This document shows, one piece after another, positions 13,401 to 26,700 of a stretch of DNA of 64,000 nucleotides. The notes beneath the pieces were generated by a model, which saw nothing but the letters and a program-made list of their open reading frames with translations, searched no databases and was not told the origin of the DNA. A program made the position numbers and the translations under genes. Positions within the stretch are counted from its first letter, which is position 1. Each line of letters begins with the position of its first letter. The stretch comes from Daphnia carinata (taxonomy: Eukaryota; Arthropoda; Branchiopoda; Diplostraca; Daphniidae): NCBI RefSeq assembly GCF_022539665.2, contig NC_081331.1:10323534-10387533 (forward strand), in the 5' to 3' direction.

Positions 13401-16400
13401 TTAGCTGTCACTGTTTGTCGAGTGTTAACTAAAACAGAAATTGGTTGAACAATACCGGAGGAAAAAAAAAAAGAGGGAAGATAGACGAGAGTCAATCAAG
13501 GAAAGAACGCGTGTCAATCGGTGATTTGCGTGTTTTGGCCGCACGCGCGTCCGCTTCCTCACACGCAGCGGGATTCTTGTCTATACCTACGTCTATCTAC
13601 ACGTGTGTGTCGCTTGAAAATGTATTTCTTTTTTCTTAGAAAGGAATTTCGAAACGAACATCAATTCAATCTTGAAAATGTAATAATCCCCATATTGTGG
13701 CATTTTAAATCGAAACATCCTCTTCTTTTTTTTTTCTTTCGGACATTCCGATGACACCTCGGCCTGGTAAAGAAAAAAAGAAAATACATTTCGTATGGCA
13801 GTCACGAGTCCGGCTATCTGTTACCTGTCGGTAGACTGCCATAGCTGTATTTTTCTTTTCCCTTTTTTTTTTTTTTTTTAGCGAACAAAACATTTTTTTT
13901 ATGGCTCTATTATTTTATGCTGGCGCTATAAATGTAAGAAGCTACCAGACAGGCGGCTCGCAATAGATTGTTTCTATCGGACATTTTTTTCTTTCAAATA
14001 TTAAAAATCTATTTTGCCTTTTTTGTGTGTGCGGATGGAGGTGTTGTGTGACATGTAACGTTAAAAAATAAAGAATATGGGACTCTTTGGGTGGTATAGA
14101 AATGAAAGAGCGCGAAAAAAAATATATATATATTTTTCAATGGCCACAATCAACCGCGTCGAATGTGTCCGCCAGTCGTTAATGAGCGCAAACAAACGCG
14201 GGCGGTGAAAGCCATCCTCTTTCACCCCCTCCATCTTTTTCTCAGTTTTGGTCAAAATCTTTCTAGAAAACATCGGAAACTGTGGGCCCAGCTTGGTAAG
14301 AGACACAAAAATTGGGGTGGGTGGGGGGGGGGGATAAGCTCTTAGGGAAGGCCAATATGCGACGGGTCGGCGGCGTCCTCTGTTGTTTAGAGGATTTTTT
14401 TTTTTTTTGAGCTAAACAATTTCTAGTTATATATTCACCGCCAGGTAATAAAAAAACGAGAGAGCAAATCTGTATATAGTCAGGTCTCCCCCTCGCGTAT
14501 TCGCGTCCACTATACATTCCCCCCCCCCCCCCGCCCAATCTCCAACTGGCTTTGGAATTGAATAAAAATACGTTTTTCATTCAAAAGGCACACACTATTT
14601 ACATAATACTGTGTATATACGAAATTGTTTGAAAATTTAATGCCGTCACATCTCTTCGTTATATCGGGGGGGGGGGGGGCCCAACTGTCACCAGCCTCAT
14701 CGCATATATCGCTCGATCGCATAACAAATAGTAAGAATAAAAACGAGGTCGTTTATTGTTTAGCCTTTGTGACGTATACGCTTTTTGACACGCGCAAACT
14801 GTTTTTCGATTGAATAATAAAATACGGCCACGGGTTAATCCGCAATGCGATCCATCTCGTTCTTTCTTTTTTTTTTTTTTCGCTATAGAAAGTCAATTAT
14901 TCCGGGTCTCGGCTTTATCTTGTTCTATTTTTGTTCTTTTGTTGTTCCTTGTCAGCTGGCTCTTTCTTTTTTTTTTTTTTTTTTGTTATTCCGTCCTTTG
15001 TAATGTTGGCCACCCCATCGCGATGAAAACGAGCAGACACTTGATTTATTATTGCAGGCTTTCGCTAAATCTCTATTGTGTGTTAGGTCACGTCCACCTT
15101 TACCGCCATTCGTCTTGTTTTCCCTATCTCTTTTTTTTTCGCCCCTCTGTCATTTCAAATTCCCTCACTTCATTTCATGACTTCGTAATGAGATGAAACA
15201 AGAAAATTCCTTTTTCCAACACGCATATCATCTTGTTTGGTATTTCTTTTAAAGCTCAAAGAGGCGGCAAAAAAAAAAAGGCAAGTGGGTGGAGGGTAAC
15301 AAGCAATTGATTTTTCTGTGTGTGTGTGTCGCACGCAGTCGACTGTCGAGTGAGAAAGTGGGCAGCTTCAAAAAAAAAAAAAAGAGCTGGGAGAAATGTT
15401 GGCCTTTTCATTTAGTGTGTGTGGGTACGTGTTTGCGGTGATGTCTTTTGAGTAGTGCGACTACGAAGAAGGTGCCGTTTGTCGGACATCCCCTCGGCAG
15501 TTGTTGTTGACAGTTGACACATGTGCTCGTTAAGGACCCAAAGAGCGCGAGAAAAAGGAGCAAAAAGAAGACCTAAACAAGGTCCGAGTACCGTAATACA
15601 TCCAGTCAAACCAAACCGAAAAATAAAGAGATGGGGGGGGGGGGGGGAGCGTGTTTTATTTTTCCAGGCCGACTTATAAGGCGGCAGGGTTGAAGGAGAA
15701 ATAGCAGTCCCTACACCCTGATGAGACGGTCCGTCCTCCTCCCCCCTTCGTTCCTCTTCTTTGCTCCTTAAAAGAGAGAAGGGGGGGAGATTTTCTTTTC
15801 CGACAAGAAGAATTAGAAAGACGTCAAAAGAAGAAGCTCTAGCCCAACTACTATTTACTTGTACGGCCGACAATCGGTAGCCTCTCCGCAGCCGACAGGC
15901 CGCAGGGTTTGTAGGCAAAGCAACTGAACTGTCAAAAAAAAAAAAAGAGCCAAAATGGAAGGTGGAGGAGAGCACGTGTGCCGATTGTCAGCTGTCACAC
16001 AGCCGTACAGAATAAATGAAACGAAGGGCCAGTACGGGATATACGGGCGCGTGCCCCCTCTTCTTCTCCCCTCTGTCGGCTACGTATTCCAACCAGTGCG
16101 GATGTAGGTTCCATCCTTCTTTTTCTCTCGACGTTCCGTCGGAAAAAAAAAAAATCCGACCGGAATGTTCACTCAGCAGTAGCAGAAAAAAAAAAAGGCA
16201 CACGGGGGGTAATTCCCGTCGTTTCCGGTGTGGCACTCTCGTTAGCTATTTCCTCTCTCTTTACTGTCCATCAGCTCCTCTTGATTAAAACAGTCATACA
16301 TCACCCCGAGAAACTGATTCGTTTTCACTATCTATATTTCCTTGTCAATCACAGATGTCACGATCAGTCAAAGAAATGCATTCACTAAAGCAGGAAAAAA

Positions 16401-19340
16401 AAAAGGGGGAGAAATGAACGTTGGTTTCTATGCAATAAATTATTCTTTACTATTCAAGGGTGGGTCATGGAAGATTCACGCAGTGTCATTGCCTATGCAA
16501 GCAGATACTATATATTCAATTGAGCTGCGAAAGGCTTTTTTTTTTTCTATATGTACATTATTTTTTGGTTCTCCCAGTGTCGTTGGTCAAACATAGCACA
16601 CCTGTATTGACTGGCTTGAAGTTCCGGGTTTATATTATCAGTTGGACCTCCCGTCTGCGCCGATCCTAGGCAATATAGAATCGGCCAGTTTGTTGGAAAT
16701 ATCCGATAGTTGTTGTTGGCGGTTCGTTTGTAAGAGTTTTAAAATCTAAAAGGGAAAAAAGGTAGACGATCGTGATTGCGAAGTCGCCGCCATTTGTCGC
16801 AGACGGGACATCCATTTCCGTTTTATTTTTGTAAACACGCTATTGTTGTTTTTACTTTACGCTAAAAGTCCGTGTTTGTTTGTTGGTCGGCGCCGAGGTT
16901 TCTGACACTACGTTGCAGAGTCAGTGGCTAGATGGCATTGGCTGTTGGACTAAAGCGAAAAACAATCAATTTTACGAAGGTAATAACCCGTGTAATCTAA
17001 TAACAATAAAAAAAGAGAATATATTTACGTAAGAATGTTTTTTCCCCCTAAGGGCAGGAGATTTATTTTCAGTCGTATAATCTCGAACGAGTTTCAATTT
17101 GAGACAACAAAAAAGAAAAAAAAAAAAAAAAAAAAAGAACAAGACGGCCCTCAATTCATAAAGATTAGGAATTATGAATGGACCGAAGCTGTAAAACGGA
17201 ATTACATTCGAAACATATCTAGCGTGCCTTTTATCTCCCGCCTTTTTTCAGCTTTATTTTTTTTTTTTTTCTCATTTTTTTTTTCCTACCCGATTAAACT
17301 TATATAGAGACGCTTGAAAGACACCAGCTGATTATAACCAAGTAAGATTTTGAAAAAAATAAAGGGGTTGTTTAGCTCTTTCTTTTTTTTTTTTTTTTTT
17401 TTTTACTGCATTCCCAACATCCTCCAGATGTAAACGACACGCGTGCCGCTATCTTATTTCTTTTGCCTCTCAATAAACTCCTCTGGAAAAAACAAAAAAA
17501 AAACAAAAACACTGCACCCCCTCCCAAAGAAAAATAATCATCGTCAAAAAATATATTAATTATAATATTCTCCCTTTTTTTTTTTGTTGATCGTGTATCT
17601 TTCGGATATTCCATCAAACTCCAGCGGACTCTTCCGTCATCGAAATTTTTTGATTGTTTTCGTTTTTTTTTTTTTTTTTTTTTTTTCGTCGATCGGAAAA
17701 GGGTTGTTTATACAAACTAACGGTATACACCCGATATGTCTGTTTAGGCCCAGCAAGCATATTAGCTCGATTATGCAGCAAACGATTTCAAAGCCATCCG
17801 TCTGTCGCGCTGCGGTGTTGCCGAAGATTGCTGTTGCGGCATCCGGGGCAACAGCAATCGACCCCGTTGGGCCCTTTTTTTTTTCTTTTTTTCTTTTATC
17901 TAAAAAAACAAAACAAAAAAGAAATAATAATAATAAAATTTGAATACATATCTATTCAAATGAAGATGGAGCAGAAGGCCGGCTGTGGCCGCGTGTTGGT
18001 TGGAGGTTTGAATCAGCGGGAAAGCTTTAATCGATTATGTCCAGCGGCACTACATTACTGTAGCGGGTTGTAACATTTTTTTGTTTTTTTTTTGTTTTCG
18101 TAAGACGAAACAAAAAAGAAATTGGAGAGTTAAGAAAATTTAAAAAAAAAAAAAAAAGGGGGACGAAAAAGAGGCGAAGGGAGACCAAAAGCAATTTGTA
18201 TTTAGATTGAGACGGAGAGAAAAGTATGCGATACATAAATTGTAAGGCGAAAGGGAAATCTCTTTTTCCTTCGAACAGAAACGACTGGCCGTAGAGGACG
18301 GGCCACTCGAGAAGCTAATTCCTCTAGAGCCCCCAAGTTCTTCCATTTCTTTTTAAAATTTTAATCTCACATGTTTAGCACCAAGACGGTCACCTGGCGG
18401 TGCCGATGGGCAGCTATTTAGATTTCAAGCTGGACACCTTTCTTTTTTCTTCGCTTATATAAGGAATATCAAAAATAATTAACAAATCGGAAAGACGGAC
18501 ATTCCTGATCAAGTCCTATTTGGGGTTGATCAAACATCCGTATGTTGAGACACCAAAAAACGGGCCCACCTTTTCCTTGTTCCATCTTCGATACATTTTT
18601 GTTTGCTTTTTTTTTTTTTTTTTTTTCTCTGCTGTTGAATCGATTTATTGATAAGATCGCACGCATCGCGTGCGTGAGCTCAACGCACGCACAGACACAG
18701 CACCATTTTTTTTTTATCACTTAACACCTGTCGCTCTTCAAACCGGAATATCCGGAAACATGCGCCTTGAAGTACGTCGAATCTCTAAAAATAGCGCACC
18801 TCTTCAAGAAAAACGATATAAAAAGAGACTGAATTGTTGTAGTTAATTTGTCATTGTTTGACGTTCCAAAATCTCAGCTAAAATTAGTCATTTCTTTTTT
18901 TTTTTTTTTTTTTTTATCAATTCACAGCCACCTGATGCCGAGCTGCTGGGTCACGCCTTCAAGCAGAAGCAGTTCCGTCGGTCGAGACCGTGCAACCTGT
19001 GCCACCAGCCCGTCAAGAACATCGGTAGCTCCTGCCGAGGTGAGTGTCTATATAAAAACCAACCACTCATCAACACCTACCTGTTTCGCCCTTTTTCCTC
19101 TTGTTCACCAGACGCCCTAATGTTGGATACGTGTAAGAAAGACACCATACCATATACACGTACATAATCATTTTGGACCCACACACATAGTTGTCGATAC
19201 ACACACCCCGATTCCCGTTCCCGCTTTGCCTACTGATAATAATACTGAATTTTTATTTTCGTTTTTCTTCTCTTTTTCAGTATGCAAATACACCTGCCAT
19301 AGGACGTGCGAACCCAAGGTAAACACAAAACGTTTGACAT

Positions 19341-19371
<31 letters not shown>

Positions 19372-22300
19372 GTATTCTTTCCAATTTTATTTTTTGGAAT
19401 GAGCTAAAAGAAATTCAAAACACAAGAGCACACAAACAGAAAATGGAAACAAGTCAGTCATCTGTTTGAAAGTCTTGATGCCCACCTGTGGTTTACCTGA
19501 GGACCTGTATTCAACACCGCCTTGTCTTATTGATAGATGGTTCGTCCGTGCATGATTCATAGACTGCGACTTCCATTTTTTTTTTTTGTTTTCTCCGTTC
19601 TTGAATTTTTTTTTTTTAGAAACTTACAAACCACAAAACTAATTTCCATTTTTGTCCATCTTTTTTTGTTTTTTTTTTCCTTACATTTTTGTCCCTCCAT
19701 GGAACTGTCTACCCCGAAACGACCGTTATCTTCAACCACATTCAACGGACGAACGAACGTTACCCTTCCTCCCCCCTACATTATTGACGTGCGTTCGTGT
19801 TGTCTTCCAGGTGTGGCGCGCTTGTCGTCATGGCAACCCCTCGCTCAAGGTGAGTGATAAACACAAAATAACCCTCAATTCACTATCTTTGACTCACATT
19901 TATTGACGCACGTTGTAAACATTCCTGGCGCGCATTTTTTTTTTGTTTCTCAGTCGGGCCGAACCCGAAAATTCTTTTTATGTTTTGTTTGATTTAGTTC
20001 TACATTTTTTTTTTAAATCTTTTTTATGCGTTCAAATGCGAAGGATTTCACTCTCCCCTCTGTTCGTTCAATGACAAACGATGGATTGGATACGATTGCC
20101 CCCAATCAGATAATATGGAGGTCGGTGTTATCGTTATTGACAAATCTCTTATTGGAATCCTGGGATAAAAAAAAAAAAAGAAATAAGAACATCCCATTTT
20201 ACATTTTTGTATCTTAAAAAAAAAAAAAAAATCTAACTGGCCGGCTGTTTAAACGAAAACGAGGTCGAAAATGGGATTTTCATACCAAACGGGGATGATA
20301 GCGTCATTTTGAATACGTTAGATAAGAATCTTTTGAAATCGCCGGTCGCTCCCTTGCATCGCAGATGCTAACAACACACCACGAAACAGAACACACACAC
20401 AAAAAAAATGTAGTACGGTCTTCTCAATCACCTAAACACGGTAGTTGTTTTGTTTTTTTTGTTTTTTTTTTTGCTTTATTATTTTTTCGAAAGTCAAACG
20501 ATTTTCTTTGGTTTTAATCCGCCTAAGGATTTAACAACAGTTAAAATACTTGTATAGTTTCTATATTGTCGGTAGAGCAAGAGTTGCAATCATCATCAAC
20601 GGCGTGATGAGGCTCAATTTGAATTTGATGTAATTCCCGTTTGATCAGCAGAGACAGCAATGAACGTTCTTTGCGCGTAATCGGATTGTTGCCGCTTCCG
20701 CCCTCGAGGGCAAGCAATTTAAATAACCTCGCATCCATACGACGGCGCGCTTTCTCTATCCGATTAAAAACGTTCCTTAATCTCGCGTGTTACACGATAT
20801 GAACGAAGAAAGAGAGAGAGAGAGAGAGAGAAAAAAAAACGAAAGATAAAGCGAGACAGATAGAGAAACAGCAAGAGATTGATCTAATTAGATCCAATCA
20901 TCTTCCATCATCTATCAGCTTCATTCAAAAAGCTTAATCCTACAGTGGGCCATCCTCGTTTATGTTTTTTTTTTCTTTCTCTTCTTTCACTACATTCACT
21001 TAATGATATGTCTGTCGTCCGTTGGCGGTGGAAGCGTCTTCCAATCAACCCCCTAAAAGATATTGACTCGTGCCCTTGTTTTTGCTGCTGTCTTAACTTG
21101 TTCCGTGAAAGCGTGAAATCCTCTCCGATTCGCTCCACTAATGCGTGGGATCGAATCAAAACTCGAAAAGCTTTTTTTTTTCTATCCTCTCTCATTCTTT
21201 TGTGTCCTCTTTGGACGTGCTACGAGATGCTGATTAGAGACCACGATACTCTCTCATCACAAAGAGGCTAGTTGAAGTTGGGGGGGGTGGGAACAGCAAC
21301 CAGCATCGCATTGCAATGTCATGTCTAGTACCCGTGTAGCCATTTATTCATCGCCTTATTGCTTTCAACACAGCTTCCCCCTCCAACTGGAAGGAATTGC
21401 GGAAGGGAAAGAAGAAGAAGGAAAAAAAAAAAATGTACACCTATGGATGTCGGAGAGGGTAGGTGGAGCTATAGCCGGAGCGCGGTAATATCCTTGAGGC
21501 GGAAGACTTTCTTCTTCTTCAGCTGGAGAGTTTATACTGTAGGTAGAGACGTTATATGCCGCACCGCTGCGGGAATATGAAAGGGAGAGATAAAGAGGGG
21601 AGGAAGAAGAAGAAGAAGAAGAAGAAGAGAATAACAACACAACAGAGAAGGAAGGCAAAAAAAAAAAAAGGGACGAAGAAGTTGTAAAGGCAGCGGACCA
21701 GTCAGCTCCCGTCGATAGCCGAGCGCGGAGGTGTATCAGTGCAGTTCGTTTCTTTTAAATATTTACCCTTTTTTCTTCGTTTCTTTATTTGTTTCAACTC
21801 TAGTGGATATGGGTTACGTGGGATCGAGTTGATTGCGGTTAGGCCAACATAACAGCCTCGTATATATATATATATATATGTATATATTTTTTTTTTCATT
21901 CGTTCTCTACGATCGATTGATAACGGAGGAGCATAGTGAGTCGTTCTCTTCGATGGCCCTTTATGTGAGTTTGTGGATGATGTAGTCTCCATAGTTTCGT
22001 TCCCCGGGATTTATGGAGAAAGGAAACCAAAGCCGGACAAAGTGCGCTACATGAGAGGCGATTCGTTTCATCTTTTTTTTTTTTTTTTAAGCTTTTGACA
22101 TTTTTTGTTTAGTGTGTGCGCGCGTTCTCGCTCTGTGTGTGTGTGTTTAATCTCTGTGTGTGGCCCCACACATCGCCGCCTATCGTGATTTATGACCGGA
22201 ATTTTTGTTTTGTTTTGTTTCTTTTCTCGCGTAACCCGATCCCACTACATATATATATAAGAGGGAGTGATTGTGCGAAGTGACAAGATGACGTCAAAGG

Positions 22301-23722
22301 ATCTGATTTGCCGTCTTCCGTCAATTGATTTCAACGGGAAATGGCGCTTATATCATCATCACGTTGGCGCAACTCTTCTCTCCAGTTTTGTTGCCCTCCG
22401 TGATTTTCTTCCATAAACTCGGGATTCGGTTGCATGACGGCTCTAATTGATTGATTACATTTAAACACACAAACAGCCAAGGAAAAAAAAAAAAAAAAAA
22501 AAAACAAACAAAATAGCCAAAAAGAGATATTCTCCAGTTACTCTTTTTTGTTTTCTTCTTGGCTCACATATACGCACATACCATCGTTTGCGCTATCACG
22601 GAGTGCGTGTATCCGTGACGTTTTTCAGCCTCTGTGTGCGCGTGATTGGCTAGTTTTTCTTTTCCCGTTGATTGCGCTGTTGTTTTTTTTTTGGAACGAA
22701 AAAAAAAAAAAAAAAAATCCGAAAAAAAAAATTGGTGGTAAATAAGCGTCGTGATATGCGCGATCATGGCCCCGGCGCCGACTCACTGGACGCGTTTCCT
22801 ACAATGTTCCACCTGCCTGTATAAGAAGCAGCAGCGATCCGATGAGGTAAATCCAATCCTATATAATACGGGACGTTTTTTTGTTTTTGGGAAGGGAAAT
22901 TCCCAGTTGTTCTTTATAAAGGGGTAGAGTGGAGGGGCGGGGGAGGTGACGCCGTCAAAAACCCTGAAAATTTCCTTGACGTGAACGCCAATTCGAAGCG
23001 GTAAACCGCGTTACGAATCGCAATCACGACAGCTTTTTGCATCGATGGCTATTCGAAGAAAAGAAAAAGAGATTTTTTTTTCTTTCTTTCTTCTTCTTCC
23101 GCAATTGTTGTAATTAAAATAAAACGAATAAGAGAAACTCCGCGGTCCATCAGTTTGTCGGTTGTTTTCCTCGTGTGTGTGTGTGTGTGTCGAGAAGAAA
23201 AATGTGGGCCTCGCGTCCCGTACGAGGAAAGCAATTGAAGAAAGAAAGAAAAGAAAAAAAAAAAAAATGAGGAAATTAAAACGACTGCGTTTGACTCGTA
23301 AAAATGCGTAACTCGTGATTGCACTTTCAATGATGACTTAAAAAAAAAAAACAAAAAAAAAACGCTAAAGCCGAGGAGCGCGCACCGTTTTATTTACAAG
23401 TAGCGCTCGAAAGGAGGACGCAAAAAAAAAAAAAAAAAAAAAAAAACGAACTCACGAAACACTTGAAGAAGAGCGATGATGAACAAACCGGAAAGGAAAG
23501 AAGAAAACGGTTTTTTTTTTTTTTTTTCTTTCTTCTTCTTTCTTTTCACTGCGCTGACTTTTTGAGCTAGACGGAGGAATTAAGTCTATAGCCGTCGTGG
23601 TCGACGAAAATAAATGGTTACCGTCGTTCCTCTTGTTGTTCAACTTGAGCGCATCACCTTCGTGGCTGCGGTGTTGGGGGCTGCTGTGCTGGCTGGCAAG
23701 CGTTTGAGGATGAGCGCTAGCG

Positions 23723-23765
<43 letters not shown>

Positions 23766-26700
23766 ATTTCATCTCATTCATCTTGCGTATACATCCTTGG
23801 ATTGGGCAATTATTGCGCACTTGAGCAACCGACCGAAAATTCCCGGCACCGTCCCGCTTCTTTTCGCGATTACTCCTCTTGTCGAGTCTCCTCTCTGTCA
23901 TTTTCTCTCATCTGCTTGTTGTTTTTCGTTTTTTTTTTTTTTTTTTTTACTTTGAAAAATTGAGCATGTCCAACAGCCAATAGGTGCAACAGTACAAGTC
24001 CCTCTATTTTTTTCAATTAGCTCCAAATTTGCTGGCGTGGAACGCCTCTAGTTTTTGTTTTCCAAGTACCGTAGAGGGGGGGGGGGGTTAAGAAAAAAAT
24101 TTGAAATTTATAGGGAACAGGAATGGTCAGGGAAAATGATTTAAACAAAAATGTAATGTTATACCTTTCGGCGACAGGTGTGTTATTGCCCGTACTAGCG
24201 TTACGCGTTTTTTTTTTGACATTATATATAGTACGTCGTTTGTAAATCACGGTCATGAATGAAATGCCAACGTGCACATTTTTTTTTGTCTAAAGAACGG
24301 CAACGTTGCGGATAGGATAAACAAAAAAAAAAAGAATGGAGAAATTGAACGGTGATATAGTAATATTAAGGACGAGATTACCAAAAAACATGGTGAAATT
24401 TCCTTTTGTCATTAAGCAAATAGCGGAGAATTGGCGGCGAAGTGGTACAGACGCCAGCAGTTATCGTGTACGTTGACGCCCACGCTTGCGTCTCATTAAA
24501 AAATCGTCACGATTCAATCGTCATTCCCACCAGTCAGTCAGACTTTAACGTTTATTTTCATTTTCTTATGAAATTCTTTTTTTTTTTTTTTTTTTTTTTT
24601 TCTTTCTTGCATACATGCCGCCCTTAAAAGAATATGCCATCTGAAAAAGAACTTTGAACTTCCCCGCTCAACACTCTTAAAAGAATCGTTAAAAAATAAC
24701 ACACACACACGGTTGAATGAATAGGTAAAGTGATTATATGCGACGCCGGCTTTAAAAAAAAATATATATATATTTATTTATCATTTTTTTTTTCCTTAAA
24801 AAAAATCAGTCAGGGGAAGAAAAAAAAAAAAAGAGGAAATTTTTAAGGGCGTCAAATTCGAAAGAAATTTGCGCTGTTGCCAGTAAAGCACCGGTTACTA
24901 TCTGAAATTGTTCACTCGTAATACATTTTTTTTTTTTTTTTTTTTTATTTCTCTTATTCGGCATCGTACGTACAGATTTTTTTTCGTCTTGTAAAAAAGA
25001 AATGCGCTTGTTGGGAATGAGGTCAACCGAAACACGCTCCATCTTTCGGGTTGTTTCTGAATTGCCCCGTTTCCCTTTTTCGGGGAGAGAAAGAGAGATA
25101 TTTGTATGTACAATATACAAGTGTACAACAGATGCCTACCTCTACATAGACAGCATGGAACATTGTGGAGGTCGAATCGCATAAATTTCACATTACGTTA
25201 TTTATTTTTTTTTTTTTTTTTCTATTTTGCCTCCTCAATTTTTTTGGCCCATTTTTTTTTTTTCTTCGTCTGCTCCAGCGTCAACGGAGACATACAGAAA
25301 GTATAAATGACGGTTGCAATAATAATAAAGATCTTTCCGAGTTGATAAGCGCCTTCGTACATGTGGGTTGGGCATTTGGCTCCAAGTGCAGCGCTCCTCA
25401 TAAGGCCAAAAAGGATGTGGCCCCCGCCTAAGTTCTACGTCTCTCCACTTTCACAGTTCTCCCTATAAAAAAAAAAAAAAAATGTGAATCAAATTACAAA
25501 CAGCATCGAGTGCCTTAATCTAAATTCACGTATGTCACCAAGCAAAAATTTTTCCCATTCCGCGCTCCTTTTTTTTTTTTTTTTTTTTTTTCCGAATATT
25601 TTCTTTATTTTCTACCGCCAAATCTTAACGGTAAACACTCCCACCTGCATCGTAGCGGGATGAATCATCGTGAAAAATCTGCGGTGCCTCGGTAAACACC
25701 AGTCTCGAGCAGAGCTCATTGAACGGATTTTTTTTTTTTTCTCGTGCGCTTCCCTGTCCATATCCAAATTTTAAAAAAAGGGCTACCAGATAAATAAAGA
25801 AAAAAAAAACGGGAATGTTTGCCTGCCGCCATCAGCCGGCTAGCGCTGGAACTGGTTGATGTTTGAATCCGTGTACGTAAACAGAAGAGAGGGAGGGGGG
25901 GCGTCTTTTTCAGCTCGTGTGTGTGTGTGTGTGTGTTAGAGACGTAGTTAGCTCTTTTTGGCTCTGGCAGCTTTCAAGTGAAGACCCCTCGGACGCTTCT
26001 CGCGTGCTACGATACAAATGGCCGTGTGTGTGTGTGTAAAGTGCGTTTTGTTGTTGTCATCGTTCCTGTTGTGTTGCACACTGACGCAGTCACGATGACG
26101 ACCAGTGCTATCTAAATGTGTTGGTGGAAAAAAACCGCACCGGGCAACAACAATTCACTAGTCTGTGGCGCAAAGGGTCCCTTTGCGGCCGCACGCGGAC
26201 AGTGCAGTTTTTGTCCATTTTTTGTTTTGTTTTTTGTTTTTTTGCGGACCACAAAAAAAAGTGTTTCGGTTTTTATTCGTGAACATTTGGAGGTGGTCCT
26301 GGATAGAAAAAAAAAAATAATAAATAAGTTCCCTGCTGTTTAGGAAATTTTTGTCAAGATTGTCAAGCGAGAAACGATCATTCATTCTCAAGCGAGTCGA
26401 GAGAGGCTTTGAAGAAAAGAGCAAATCCCCTGTCATTTTCACCTGCCTCTTTTTTTTTTTTTTTTTTTTTATCTTTTCCTTATTTGTATTCTATTGCGCG
26501 TCTTTCAGACTTCGGGCTTCTCTTTTTTTCTTTCTTGACTTTTGAAAATCTTTAAAAAAAAAAAGAAAAAAAGTGATGTCTCACCTTAAATCAAAATGGC
26601 GCTCTTTATTCCAATCCGGCCATGAAAGGGTGACAGTCAGCGCCGAGGTTAGTTCCCTATTTTTTTTTTTTTTTTATCTTTTCAAAATATTCGGCTGGAA

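Noticed and set aside
15412-15975. 187-codon open frame on the minus strand
   Set aside because: Composition is driven by Phe, Pro, Arg and His-Thr repeats read from homopolymer and CA-type repeats. No domain, no splice context, and it sits inside tensin intron 1.
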